A DNA stretch of 64,000 bases. Source: CAZSHX01 sp964606895. GTDB lineage: Bacteria; Bacteroidota; Ignavibacteria; Kapaibacteriales; UBA2268. The stretch covers positions 17,811 to 81,810 of the forward strand of contig CAZSHX010000009.1 of NCBI GenBank assembly GCA_964606895.1, written 5' to 3'. The position numbers were made by a program, and so were the translations under genes. The notes under the pieces were generated by a model. The model had not been told where the DNA came from. It saw only the letters and a program-made list of their open reading frames with translations, and made no database searches. Numbering within the stretch: the first letter of the stretch is position 1; every line of letters begins with the position of its first letter. Of the stretch, positions 18,701 to 26,350 are shown in pieces.

Positions 18701-18779
18701 TTCCGGCAACGTATTTCCGCAAGCCTGAATCTTCGATAACCTTGATTAATTCATCCTGATATAAATTTTTACCTATCAT
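15771..18779 (-). CDS. Receiver-like domains fused to PEP/pyruvate-binding (PPDK-N) domain
   Basis: A protein of 1,002 aa when started at 18779, where ATG overlaps the TGA of the VOC gene (ATGA), a typical coupled start; a longer frame reaches 18851 but would read back through the VOC gene. The N-terminal ~330 residues look like two response-regulator receiver folds. The first (ILLVCSLYDYY, DLVITSLRLGD) has Ser where the phospho-Asp is expected; the second (IILVEDSPMF, GIITDMKF) keeps an Asp. The PPDK-N ATP-grasp domain follows (GGKARGLAFIDKVL, IRSSSLLEDAMYQPFAG, FRFLQVRPM). The C-terminus repeats the GPGRWGS, LGIPV and GSHFFQNM block of the downstream paralogue. No swivel or PEP domain is present. 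It probably senses a signal and uses ATP; details unknown. Confidence 0.83.
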   Translation of the reverse strand: MIGKNLYQDELIKVIEDSGLRKYVAGTQYKLEFKDLMRFRVDKILLVCSLYDYYIIVDDGHLQEAIFSEYLELNLHYAPHITHTYSGESALKYLKTEEFDLVITSLRLGDMELHDFAKQVKINYKDIPLVLLASQSRELSMLEHKKKLDYIDKTFIWSGDRKVFLAIIKLLEDEKNAINDCYEHGVPVIILVEDSPMFYSAYLPLIYTELLRQTQILIEESRNSAEKLLKQRARPKILHAETYEQFLNYFNKYQKNILGIITDMKFKKDNVLDENAGEFLISKVKNEIPQLPILLQTSQDEKKEIAEKLHVGFANKNSRTLLMELREFMNRNFGFGDFIFTFPDGTEIIRARSLKELRDRIKYIPTESLLFHSKNNHFSMWLIARTYFVLAYKLRPIHINQFMSPQELRDYLVNEITEQLIEEQRGVVSSFSRDEFDSEKVFQIIGDGSLGGKARGLAFIDKVLKNYVKHDYFKDVSISIPKTIVIGTDVFSQFIEGNDLYHLALQNIPNERVIHEFLKGSFPATVLGDLREIVKKIHYPLAIRSSSLLEDAMYQPFAGIYDTVMIPNSSIDIEVRFSNMLQAIKLVYASTFSKNAKNYIEATGNRIEEEKMGVIIQEVVGRKYDHYYYPHFSGVARSYNYYPFGKATTKDGIVSLAIGLGKSIVDGGTCLQYSPAYPGICPQFATRKDYFSKSQNKYWALDLTSDIVRKTPKEDMHLSELSISDAESHHTLNFLASTYSNDNDMLYEGIHRTGPRIINFAPILKSEVFPLNKIVKLLLKMCEVSMNCPVEIEFAVVLGSNGEPTGEFRFLQVRPMVKPEGIIEINFDNIVPENLFLRTDMALGNGIYNIDRVLYVKPSAFDPAKTRLIAEEINPINQKLLREDKSYMLIGPGRWGSSDPWLGIPVNFSYISAANVIVEAPMPHMVVDPSQGSHFFQNMTSFKIAYLTLKNGQLENSLDWAWLELQETLHETEFLKLVKLSSPLQARVDGQSGRGVIIKNEM

Positions 18780-19159
18780 TCCTGAGTATCTAACCCGGCT
18801 GATGAATCTTCCTGCATCAAACCAAACGGTGTTCCTTCGCAGTCCCTGCAATATAACATATAACCAACTCCCGGAACAACCATTTTAGGTACAATAATCT
18901 CACCACCGTTTTCTTCAACTTTGCTCATGGATAAATCGAGATTTTCGACACCGATTGTATTAACCACGCAGTTAAAAGGTTCAGTAGGAGAATATATTGC
19001 TCCGTCAATTCCCGGTTCTTCTTTTTCACCGGTACTGCACAACAAGTATTCCATAGGACCTTCCCAACCCTGAATTTTCCAACCGAAAACATTCCGGTAA
19101 AAATCAGCAACCTTTCCTGATTCTTTGGCAGGAATTTCGAAATGAATGACTCTTGGCAT
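18776..19159 (-). CDS. VOC-family (glyoxalase/bleomycin-resistance fold) protein
   Basis: A 127-aa single-module VOC protein: VIHFEIPAKESGKVADFYRNVFGWKI is the first beta-alpha-beta unit and GGEIIVPKMVVPGVGYMLYCRDCEGTPFGLMQ the closing one. Candidate metal ligands are His6 and the late Glu of DCEGTPFG. Such single-copy proteins dimerise; substrates vary widely, so no reaction is assigned. Its stop codon overlaps the start of the receiver-PPDK-N gene by 4 bp, indicating translational coupling. The small unknown gene lies 27 bp upstream on the same strand. Confidence 0.88.
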   Translation of the reverse strand: MPRVIHFEIPAKESGKVADFYRNVFGWKIQGWEGPMEYLLCSTGEKEEPGIDGAIYSPTEPFNCVVNTIGVENLDLSMSKVEENGGEIIVPKMVVPGVGYMLYCRDCEGTPFGLMQEDSSAGLDTQE

Positions 19160-19186
19160 AATTTAGTCCTTTTTTGTTTTTAGAAC

Positions 19187-19528
19187 CTATTTAGATATAA
19201 ATTTATCTTCCGGATTATAAAAAAGAAAATTGAATGAAGTAAGAGAACCATAGCATTTGCTGATGTAACCCTGAAATTTCAGTTTTTCACCTTCTGAAAG
19301 CTTTTCATTTGAATTTATCTGCTGTTCGAGTACTCTCAAATTATCCCGAATCATCACAATCTTATGCATGAGTTTGTCAATCGGGATTTCGTGGTCATTC
19401 GAATTAGAATCTTTAGGAATAAAAAAAATTGATGCTCCTTCCCACTTTGGTGCATACTCGGCAGAATGAGTTGTTTCCATTTCTTCAACAAGTGCTTTTG
19501 CAAGTGCTCTGATTTCGCTTCTTTCCAT
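19187..19528 (-). CDS. Small conserved-looking protein of unknown function
   Basis: I do not recognise this 113-aa protein. It is soluble, without signal peptide. The N-terminus MERSEIRALAKALVEEM is an acidic amphipathic helix; the middle has KWEGASIFFIPKDSNSND, then PIDKLMHKIVMIRDNLRVLEQQI as a second long helix. It sits 9 bp after dacB and 27 bp before the VOC gene in a minus-strand run, and its base composition matches its neighbours, so it is most likely a real gene. Confidence 0.65.
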   Translation of the reverse strand: MERSEIRALAKALVEEMETTHSAEYAPKWEGASIFFIPKDSNSNDHEIPIDKLMHKIVMIRDNLRVLEQQINSNEKLSEGEKLKFQGYISKCYGSLTSFNFLFYNPEDKFISK

Positions 19529-19537
19529 AAAATAACC

Positions 19538-21232
19538 TTATTTTTCAACATTAAAATAGAAAAACTGAGCTAATAGTTTTCCAATTTCATTTTCAATTGA
19601 TTTATAATATCCAACATTATATCCGTTAAACACAAAGGCGAAAGCAAGCCTTTCCCCGTCGAGAGTTTTAACATACCCGGCTAAAGCACTAACGTTGCCA
19701 TGAGTTCCCGTTTTGGCATGTACGTTATTCTCGGCTAAAGTGTTTGTCATTCTGTTTTTAAGTGTTCCGTCAATACCTGCAATAGAAAACGTAGTGTCGA
19801 AGCTCTTCCCGAAAGAAGATTTTGCGGAATATTCGAGGAGTTTAACAATTGTAGATGTGTTGACCTTATTTCTTCTTGAAAGTCCCGAGCCATCATTGAA
19901 AATGCAATCTTCGCATTGGACATGGATTGAATCAAGGACAGAACTAATATAAAGCGTTGCTTCCTTAGCATTATTTCTTAGTTTACCAGATGCACCGACT
20001 ATTTTGAATATATTCTCGGCAAGATAGTTGTCACTATGTTTCATCAAAGGACTTATAATATCGGGCATATCTCTGTCAAATTCGGCTAACTGATTTTTAT
20101 TCTTTATTTTGGAATATTCTTCATAAGTTTTAACTCCGTAAGTTCCTTTAACCTCAATTCCCGAAGCGGTTAATCTGTTCTTTAGTGCACCAGCGGCGGC
20201 TAAATCAGGTTTTTGGATGTGATGCTTGTAGATATAAGATTTGTCAGCATCAAGACTTCCCGAAACAACAATCTGCTGATTACCTTCCGGAAGGTTTTTC
20301 ACTGAGACACCAATACCTGCACGACTTTCTACTCTTCGTCCGGCTCCTTTTCGCTGAGCCAAAAGAGGACCGCCAAAACCTTTATCATTTAGTCCGGGTT
20401 CCATTTCAATGATATTATTATCAGCATATCTGTGTTTTCTGTTGGTGTGACCTTGAACACCTTTTCTTGCAGTTTTTTGCGGAGCAGGAGCCACTCTTGA
20501 GCCTCCAAATGTTTTTGCAGAAACTGAAAGTTTAAAAGCATCGGATGAAGGGATAAGATCCACACTTACCGGTCTTCCGTTTGAAGAGCCGCGAACCTGA
20601 ACCGTAACAATATTTTCATCAATACTTAATCCTGTTATTTGCTGGAGACCCTGAACAGCATCTTTATCTCCGCTGTACCGAAAACGGTCGGTAATCTCAT
20701 CAAAGTAGGTTCCGTCACCATAAATTGAGCCGGTGACAGATTTGATACCGGATTTTTTTAATTGTTCAACAAGAGAATTCAAATCAGCACTTGAAAAAAG
20801 TGCGTCCCCGTGACCTTTTATATATAAATTTCCTTCCACAACGCCATTTTTTACATCACCATCCGTATAAATGGTAGTTTTCACCTTGAAATCTTTTCCA
20901 AGCTTGTAGTAAGCTGAGAAGCATGTAAATAGTTTTGTTACCGAAGCAGGTGTGAGCATGTCCCCGACATTTTTCCTGAAAAGATAATTTTTGGTATCGA
21001 GAGAATAAACAGCAACTGAAAATCTTGCTCCTTTTAAATCGGCACCCTCGATGATTTTCTCAATATCATTTTCCAAAGCTCTGAGAGATTTAAGGCTATC
21101 CTCCCTTTTGATTTGAGGCTGGAAACTGATTTCAGAATTGCTCGAAGTGCTCTTTTCTGCAAAAATTGCCGAAAAGTTGCTTAAAACAAGAAAAATTACA
21201 ACCGCTTTATAACTTAAGAAACATATTTTCAT
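19538..21232 (-). CDS. dacB: D-alanyl-D-alanine carboxypeptidase/endopeptidase, PBP4 type (S13)
   Basis: The start at 21232 (MKICFLSYKAVVIFLVLS) gives a clean signal peptide ending SAIFA; a start 27 bp upstream would only add a non-signal stretch. The 564-aa periplasmic enzyme has the three penicillin-binding motifs in order: SVTK (Ser97, Lys100), SDN (Ser400-Asn402) and KTG (507-509). Peptidase S13 enzymes trim or cleave peptidoglycan peptides. Between the first two motifs is a low-complexity, strongly basic stretch (about residues 243-307, with RKGVQGHTNRKHR and LAQRKGAGRRVESR) that the normal PBP4 insertion would not predict. The small unknown gene follows 9 bp downstream. Confidence 0.92.
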   Translation of the reverse strand: MKICFLSYKAVVIFLVLSNFSAIFAEKSTSSNSEISFQPQIKREDSLKSLRALENDIEKIIEGADLKGARFSVAVYSLDTKNYLFRKNVGDMLTPASVTKLFTCFSAYYKLGKDFKVKTTIYTDGDVKNGVVEGNLYIKGHGDALFSSADLNSLVEQLKKSGIKSVTGSIYGDGTYFDEITDRFRYSGDKDAVQGLQQITGLSIDENIVTVQVRGSSNGRPVSVDLIPSSDAFKLSVSAKTFGGSRVAPAPQKTARKGVQGHTNRKHRYADNNIIEMEPGLNDKGFGGPLLAQRKGAGRRVESRAGIGVSVKNLPEGNQQIVVSGSLDADKSYIYKHHIQKPDLAAAGALKNRLTASGIEVKGTYGVKTYEEYSKIKNKNQLAEFDRDMPDIISPLMKHSDNYLAENIFKIVGASGKLRNNAKEATLYISSVLDSIHVQCEDCIFNDGSGLSRRNKVNTSTIVKLLEYSAKSSFGKSFDTTFSIAGIDGTLKNRMTNTLAENNVHAKTGTHGNVSALAGYVKTLDGERLAFAFVFNGYNVGYYKSIENEIGKLLAQFFYFNVEK

Positions 21233-21371
21233 AATAATAATGCAAACGTTAAAATTCAAAATTGTAATTTAACTAAACTTTGTAAAAAATAAAATGTAAA
21301 AATCCTAAAAACAGGTAAAGAGCCAATTTTTCTCTTGCTGTTCAATCTTTTTGGGGCAGTTGTAAGTGAGA

Positions 21372-22331
21372 TTATTTCAAATCTGAAATGATTTTCATGA
21401 TTTGGTGTGCATAGCTAATATCATTTTCTTTCTTCAGCCAATGAATATTTTCATTTCTTCGGAACCAAGTCAACTGGCGTTTTGCATATCTTCGGGTGTT
21501 TTTCTGAATTTCAGTAATAGCCTGAACTTCGTCAATTTCATTGTTTAAATATGCAATTGTTTCCTTATACCCGACTGTGTTCAAAGAATTTAAACTTGGA
21601 GAGAAACCCATTTCAAGAACTTTTTTGGTTTCATCAACTAAACCCGACTCCCACATAAGATGAGTTCTACGATTGATTTTATCGTACAAATCTTCTCTGG
21701 GCATTTCAATAGCAAAATATAATGCATTGAAGTCTCTTGGTTTGGATTTGTCTTTGTGGTCAAGCGAAAGAGGACTTCCGGTGCTGTAATAATATTCCAA
21801 GGCACGAATTATTCTTCTGGGATTTTTATCTGAATATTTATGATAGGATTCTTTGTCAGTATTTTTAAGTTCTTCGTAAAGCGAGTCAATACCTTCTCTT
21901 TCAAGCTTTTCTTCAAGTTGAATTCTGGTTTCCTGCAGATTATTTATTCCGGATTCTTCAAAAAAGCCTTCGCAAAGAGATTTGATATATAATCCTGAAC
22001 CACCAACCACAACAGGTAATCGGTTCTTCCAGAATAATTCGTCAGCAATAATTTCAGCATCATCTCCAAATTTTCCGGAACTATATGCTTCCTCAGGAGA
22101 AAGAGTATCAATGAAATGATGCTTAACTGCATTCAGTTCTGCTTTTGTAGGTTTTGCAGTGCCGAAATCAAGATATTTATAAATCTGCCTTGAATCTGCT
22201 GAAATGATTTCAATATCAAGAAATTCGGACAGATTGATTGAAACTTCAGTTTTTCCGGATGCTGTGGGACCGCAAATAACAATTAAAGTTCGTTTCTCAA
22301 TCAACTTTCGGATTATTTCATTGATTATCAT
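21372..22331 (-). CDS. miaA: tRNA dimethylallyltransferase
   Basis: A 319-aa enzyme that adds a dimethylallyl group to A37 of tRNAs reading UNN codons. The P-loop GPTASGKT is at residues 21-28; other family blocks are present: DSRQIYKYLDFGTAKP, VGGSGLYIKSL, NPRRIIRALE, GYKETIAYL and the C-terminal TRRYAKRQLTWFRR. Length is normal. It begins 8 bp after pcm stops, on the same strand, so both are likely in one transcript. Confidence 0.97.
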   Translation of the reverse strand: MIINEIIRKLIEKRTLIVICGPTASGKTEVSINLSEFLDIEIISADSRQIYKYLDFGTAKPTKAELNAVKHHFIDTLSPEEAYSSGKFGDDAEIIADELFWKNRLPVVVGGSGLYIKSLCEGFFEESGINNLQETRIQLEEKLEREGIDSLYEELKNTDKESYHKYSDKNPRRIIRALEYYYSTGSPLSLDHKDKSKPRDFNALYFAIEMPREDLYDKINRRTHLMWESGLVDETKKVLEMGFSPSLNSLNTVGYKETIAYLNNEIDEVQAITEIQKNTRRYAKRQLTWFRRNENIHWLKKENDISYAHQIMKIISDLK

Positions 22332-22339
22332 TGATAATT

Positions 22340-23011
22340 TTAGTTTTCGTTATTGTTCCAGCCTTCTTTGCCAATCAGAGGAACAAATTTAAAATTATCA
22401 GTCTTTTTCTCATCAAAATTATCCTTGTCAATCCGGGTTATTATATTCATAACCTGATTTTCCCTGTTCCCGACCGGAACCACCATCTTTCCGCCAATAT
22501 CCAGTTGTTCAAGCATTTGAGAAGGAATAACAGGTGCGGCGGCTGTTATAATGATACTGGAATATGGAGCAAAATCTCTCCATCCGAGACTCCCGTCTGC
22601 AAGACGGGAGTTGATATTCATATTGAATTGCCTGAATATTCTTTTAGCTGATTCGTACAATTCAGGAATTCTTTCAACCGTGAAAACCCTTGCACCAAGC
22701 AAAGATAAGACACAAGCCTGATATCCGCTTCCGGTTCCTATCTCAAGGATTTTATCACCGGTTTTGATATTCAGCAAAGAAGTCATATAAGCAACAGTGT
22801 AGGGCTGAGAAATTGTTTGATTTGCGGCAATAGGCAAAGCGTTATCTTCATAAGACCTGCTTGAGAAAGCAGGATTTACAAATTGTTCCCGTGGAAGACT
22901 TGCCATAACCTCTAAAACTCTGCTATCAAGATTCCCTTTTTTCCTGAGGGAATCTATCAACAGTCTTCGTTGCTCGTTGAATTTGCCTTTATTTAAATCG
23001 GTTAGGTTCAT
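22340..23011 (-). CDS. pcm: Protein-L-isoaspartate O-methyltransferase
   Basis: A 223-aa SAM-dependent methyltransferase that starts repair of isoaspartyl residues in damaged proteins. The hallmark REQFV, the substrate-contacting ALPIAANQTISQPYTVAYM and the SAM motif ILEIGTGSGYQACVLS are all present, followed by the DGSLGW motif. A perfect 10-bp hairpin lies inside the coding sequence at the codons just before and at DGS (22589-22611). It follows pyrB by 18 bp and precedes miaA by 8 bp. Confidence 0.95.
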   Translation of the reverse strand: MNLTDLNKGKFNEQRRLLIDSLRKKGNLDSRVLEVMASLPREQFVNPAFSSRSYEDNALPIAANQTISQPYTVAYMTSLLNIKTGDKILEIGTGSGYQACVLSLLGARVFTVERIPELYESAKRIFRQFNMNINSRLADGSLGWRDFAPYSSIIITAAAPVIPSQMLEQLDIGGKMVVPVGNRENQVMNIITRIDKDNFDEKKTDNFKFVPLIGKEGWNNNEN

Positions 23012-23029
23012 GTAATATAATTTAAAAAA

Positions 23030-23956
23030 TCAATTCAGATTATTCTTGACATGTTCCGAAAGTAATGAGAGCAAAGCCATACGAATATAAACTCCATGCG
23101 TTACCTGAGTTTGAATCAGAACATTAGGATAACTGCTCACATGATATTCCAGCTCTAATCCATAGTTGACAGGACCGGGATGAAGAAGAACAAGTTCAGG
23201 TTTTCTGCTGAAATGTTCAAAATTCACACCGTAATAAATGGAGTACTCCCGAACTGATGGTAACAATCCTGATTCCATTCTTTCGCGCTGAACGCGAAGA
23301 AGAAGTACCGCATCAGACCACTCAACAGCATCGTGAACATCATCAATGAACTTTAGCTTCCATGTTTCCACACCACGGGGCAGAAGAGTACCAGGGGCAC
23401 ATAAAGCCACTTCAGCACCGAGTGTTTTTAGAAGAGTAATATTAGAGCGGGCAACACGGCTATGAAGTATATCGCCGATTATAGTGACTTTCAAACCTTC
23501 AAGTTTGCCAAAATGCTTATACAATGTAAATGAATCGAGCAATGCCTGTGTAGGATGCTCGTGTCTGCCGTCTCCGGCATTGATGATAACACCGTTTGTA
23601 TTTGACTGAAGGAATATCGGAACTCCTGAGCAATTGTGTCTCACGACATACATCTGAACTCCCATAGCTTCAATGGTTTTCAGAGTATCAATCAAGGATT
23701 CACCTTTGGAAAGTGAACTTCCTGCCGATTGGAAAGAAAGAATCTCAGCCGAAAGCCGTTTAGCCGCAAGCTCAAAAGAAAGCTTGGTGCGGGTGGATGC
23801 TTCGAAAAAGGCAAGTGCAACAGTGATACCCTTCAGGTCGTCAAATTTTTTAAACGTTTTTGAGTTGTCGAGAAAATAGCTCGATTTATCAAAAATTTTA
23901 TAAATATCATCTAATGTTAAATCATCAGCCTGCAAAAGATATGGATGCGATAACAT
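23030..23956 (-). CDS. pyrB: Aspartate carbamoyltransferase catalytic subunit
   Basis: A 308-aa enzyme making carbamoyl-aspartate in pyrimidine synthesis. The carbamoyl-phosphate site STRTKLSFE, the HPTQALLDSF motif and the HPGPVNYGLE motif are intact. No pyrI, pyrC or PyrR-type leader is visible next to it, so regulation is not apparent from this sequence. It is followed at 18 bp by pcm. Confidence 0.96.
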   Translation of the reverse strand: MLSHPYLLQADDLTLDDIYKIFDKSSYFLDNSKTFKKFDDLKGITVALAFFEASTRTKLSFELAAKRLSAEILSFQSAGSSLSKGESLIDTLKTIEAMGVQMYVVRHNCSGVPIFLQSNTNGVIINAGDGRHEHPTQALLDSFTLYKHFGKLEGLKVTIIGDILHSRVARSNITLLKTLGAEVALCAPGTLLPRGVETWKLKFIDDVHDAVEWSDAVLLLRVQRERMESGLLPSVREYSIYYGVNFEHFSRKPELVLLHPGPVNYGLELEYHVSSYPNVLIQTQVTHGVYIRMALLSLLSEHVKNNLN

Positions 23957-24013
23957 ATTACTTTCAACAATAGTTTTTCAAATAGTGAATTATATATTAT
24001 GCAAAATTAAAAA

Positions 24014-24041
24014 AAAAAGCCGTTCAAAAGAACGGCTTTTT
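24014..24041 (-). terminator. Hairpin terminator of the HU gene
   Basis: A 12-bp perfect stem (AAAAAGCCGTTC, loop AAAA, GAACGGCTTTTT) begins 19 bp beyond the HU stop. A- and T-tracts on both sides make it active in either direction. Confidence 0.9.
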
Positions 24042-24059
24042 AAAACAACAAGAAAATTG

Positions 24060-24359
24060 TTATTTTTTACCCTTTTTTGGAGGATGAACTTTCTCAACCA
24101 ATGCTTTGCCTGCTTTGAATTTTGGTACTTTCTTAGCTGGGATTTTGATTGATTCGCCTGTTCTTGGATTTTTTCCACTGCGTGCTTTTTTGGAGACCAC
24201 TGAAAATGTTCCAAAACCAATGAGTGTAACACCACCACCGCTTGCTAATTCAGTTGAAATTGCTTGCATGGTTCCGTTAATGGCTTTTTCTGCATCGACT
24301 TTCGTCATTCCTGCACTTGCAGCTACTGCTGATACGAGTTGAGCTTTGTTTAAACTCAT
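24060..24359 (-). CDS. HU/IHF-family nucleoid DNA-binding protein
   Basis: A 99-aa histone-like protein: MSLNKAQLVSAVAASAGM is the dimerising helix pair, GVTLIGFGTFSVVSKKARSG leads into the beta-arm and GKNPRTGESIKIPAKKVPKFKAG is the conserved arm and C-terminal part. It bends and compacts DNA. The gene has its own promoter (24397-24427), a short leader of about 30 nt and its own terminator, so it is transcribed alone. A lysine-rich tail (HPPKKGKK) extends slightly beyond a typical 90-aa HU. Confidence 0.96.
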   Translation of the reverse strand: MSLNKAQLVSAVAASAGMTKVDAEKAINGTMQAISTELASGGGVTLIGFGTFSVVSKKARSGKNPRTGESIKIPAKKVPKFKAGKALVEKVHPPKKGKK

Positions 24360-24396
24360 ATAGATACTCCCTTAATGAGTGAATATGCTGACAATT

Positions 24397-24427
24397 CAAA
24401 AATATGAGATTTAATCAAGCTTTGCAA
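24397..24427 (-). promoter_or_regulatory. Bacteroidota-type promoter of the HU gene
   Basis: On the minus strand, TTG (24427-24425), 20 bases, then TATTTTTG (24404-24397). Confidence 0.72.
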
Positions 24428-24484
24428 GGTTTTTTTTCAATTTTTTAAAAAAAAATAATTTTTTTTAAAAAAAACGTAAATTTT

Positions 24485-24498
24485 GGCGAATATTCGCC
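24485..24498. promoter_or_regulatory. Perfect 14-bp palindrome GGCGAATATTCGCC
   Basis: The palindrome has no loop and lies in the intergenic region about 58 bp upstream of the HU promoter and 50 bp downstream of the membrane-protein stop. It could be a regulator site for HU. It is GC-capped inside an A/T-only background, so it stands out. Confidence 0.45.
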
Positions 24499-24547
24499 GT
24501 TATATCTGTAATCATAGGGATTTAGGGGCTTTTTCGATGAATTTTAC

Positions 24548-24985
24548 CTAAGTTGGCAATTTATAATATTCTGCCAGTAAAGGGATGATTTTCCATGCCA
24601 TATAGAATAAATTCAGAAAAAAGTTCGTCATCAAACCTGAGAGTATATATATAATAATGGTGTTAAGTTTTAAATTGCCAAATTTCAGCCTTGAAAGTAC
24701 TTCCAAATGTTTAAAAATTCCATACAGGATTAATCCAAACAAAAACCAGAAAAATGAAAAATCTACCACTGGGGTACACAAGAAAACAACTACTCCAATC
24801 AGATCTTCAAGTTTCAGAAATGGAATATTTCTTGTTTTTTCAAAAAAGAACAAGTATAAAACTGATAAAAGAAGAAGAAAAATTATGGAAAAATAGAACT
24901 GAAATTCAAAATCAACTAATAAAATTAATAAGGGTAAAAATTCCCACACTAAAAAGCACTTACTTTTCAGTTTCTCAATCAGCAT
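24548..24985 (-). CDS. Small integral membrane protein, unknown function
   Basis: The start at 24985 (MLIEKLKSKCFLVWEF) is preferred: it overlaps the pgsA stop by 11 bp, as in a coupled operon, while the longer frame to 25045 would overlap pgsA by 71 bp. The 145-aa product is very hydrophobic, with about four membrane helices (FLPLLILLVDFEF, FSIIFLLLLSVLYLFFF, LIGVVVFLCTPVVDFSFFWF, IIIYILSGLMTNFFLNL). I recognise no family motif. Its place at the end of the kdsA-lptC-tpiA-pgsA operon suggests an envelope role. Confidence 0.7.
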   Translation of the reverse strand: MLIEKLKSKCFLVWEFLPLLILLVDFEFQFYFSIIFLLLLSVLYLFFFEKTRNIPFLKLEDLIGVVVFLCTPVVDFSFFWFLFGLILYGIFKHLEVLSRLKFGNLKLNTIIIYILSGLMTNFFLNLFYMAWKIIPLLAEYYKLPT

Positions 24986-25592
24986 AATTCTTGCTTTGAG
25001 TTTTACTGAATATGATTTCAAAAAGTGATTTATTCTGATAAACATATTCCAAAATTGTCCATAGTGTCAATAAAGTAATTATCAACATAGAATAATATGT
25101 ATAATCTGAATAGATTACTGAATTGATATTTAGAATTGTAGTTACAGAAGAATTTGAATCCTTTATGAAAACCAGGATAAGAATATAAGCTATGAAAACC
25201 ATTTGGAGGGCAGTTTTGACCTGAGCCAATTTTGAAGTAACTACGTGCTTTTTAATTGCCTCTCCATAAATTCTTAAAATTGTTGTTCCAAAATCTCTAA
25301 TAATTATGAGAATAACCATCCACATCGGGATAATGCTGAGATAGACAAACGAGAGAAATGCGGCAGAAGTCAGTATTTTATCAGCCAAAGGGTCAACAAA
25401 CTTGCCCAAGGCAGTAACCTCATTATACTTTCGTGCATACCAGCCATCAATATAATCACTTAATGCTCCAATCAGAAAAAGAATACACCCGAGTTGCTGA
25501 AATAACTGGTCAGAACTCAATATCAATACAAAGTAGATTGGAGCAATTAATACTCTAACCAGACTAATAGCATTTGGTAAGTTTATTCTCAT
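24975..25592 (-). CDS. pgsA: CDP-diacylglycerol--glycerol-3-phosphate 3-phosphatidyltransferase
   Basis: A 205-aa membrane enzyme making phosphatidylglycerol phosphate. The CDP-alcohol phosphatidyltransferase motif is complete: Asp46, Asp49, Gly50, Ala53, Arg54, Gly63, Asp67 and Asp71 (DYIDGWYAR followed by GKFVDPLAD). Several membrane helices surround it. Its start overlaps the tpiA stop by 4 bp (ATGA). The motif defines the superfamily; PgsA is the most likely member given the N-terminus INLPNAISLVRVLIAPIYF. Confidence 0.92.
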   Translation of the reverse strand: MRINLPNAISLVRVLIAPIYFVLILSSDQLFQQLGCILFLIGALSDYIDGWYARKYNEVTALGKFVDPLADKILTSAAFLSFVYLSIIPMWMVILIIIRDFGTTILRIYGEAIKKHVVTSKLAQVKTALQMVFIAYILILVFIKDSNSSVTTILNINSVIYSDYTYYSMLIITLLTLWTILEYVYQNKSLFEIIFSKTQSKNYAD

Positions 25593-26350
25593 AAATTCTG
25601 TGCTGTGTTAATAATGGATATAAACCCTTCACCTTTCAATGATGCTCCGCCAATCAAAGCACCATGGACATTATCGAGAGCTAAAATTGACTGTGCATTC
25701 TCGGCTGTAACACTACCGCCATACTGGATTAACGTTGTTTTGCCTTCATTCCCTATAACTTCAATCAATTTATTTCTTATAAAGTCATGAGCTGTCTTTA
25801 TTTGTTCGATTGTTGCGGCTATGCCTGTGCCGATTGCCCAAACGGGTTCGTACGCAACCACAATATGATTCAAATCAACGGTAGAATTGAATTTCAAACC
25901 AATTTCCAATTGTCTCGTCAAAACATCAAAAGTTTTATTAGCTTGTCTTTCAGCAAGAGTTTCACCAATGCAAACAATGGCTTTCAGTCCTGCATCCAAA
26001 ATTGCAGTAGCCTTTTGATTAATTAACAGGTCATCTTCACCAAAATAAGCTCTTCTTTCGGAATGTCCCGTGATGATATAAGTACAACCAAGATAAGTCA
26101 GCATAGGTATTGAGATTTCACCCGTAAACGCTCCGTTGGGTTTGAAATGACAGTTCTGAGCACCAAGAGCTATATCTGTTCCTTTCACAATTTTGCCAAC
26201 TGACTGCAAATTTGTAAAAGGAGGACATATAAGAACCTGAACATTATTACACGATTTTTTGTAGCCACCTGTTATAAATTCCGCAAGTTTTTCTGCTTCG
26301 AATGCATTGGTGTTCATTTTCCAATTGCCTGCGATTAATATTTCTTTCAT
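25589..26350 (-). CDS. tpiA: Triosephosphate isomerase
   Basis: A 253-aa glycolytic TIM barrel. AGNWKMN holds the catalytic-site Lys, TGHSERR the catalytic His, AYEPVWAIGTG the catalytic Glu and loop 6, and YGGSV and GGASL the phosphate-binding loops. Starts and stops overlap by 4 bp with lptC upstream and pgsA downstream, so this central-metabolism gene is translationally coupled to envelope genes. Confidence 0.98.
   Translation of the reverse strand: MKEILIAGNWKMNTNAFEAEKLAEFITGGYKKSCNNVQVLICPPFTNLQSVGKIVKGTDIALGAQNCHFKPNGAFTGEISIPMLTYLGCTYIITGHSERRAYFGEDDLLINQKATAILDAGLKAIVCIGETLAERQANKTFDVLTRQLEIGLKFNSTVDLNHIVVAYEPVWAIGTGIAATIEQIKTAHDFIRNKLIEVIGNEGKTTLIQYGGSVTAENAQSILALDNVHGALIGGASLKGEGFISIINTAQNL

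Noticed and set aside
18779..18851. Longer N-terminus of the receiver-PPDK-N protein
   Set aside because: It would read through the 3' end of the VOC gene in another frame by about 75 bp; the ATGA overlap at 18779 gives a normal coupled start.
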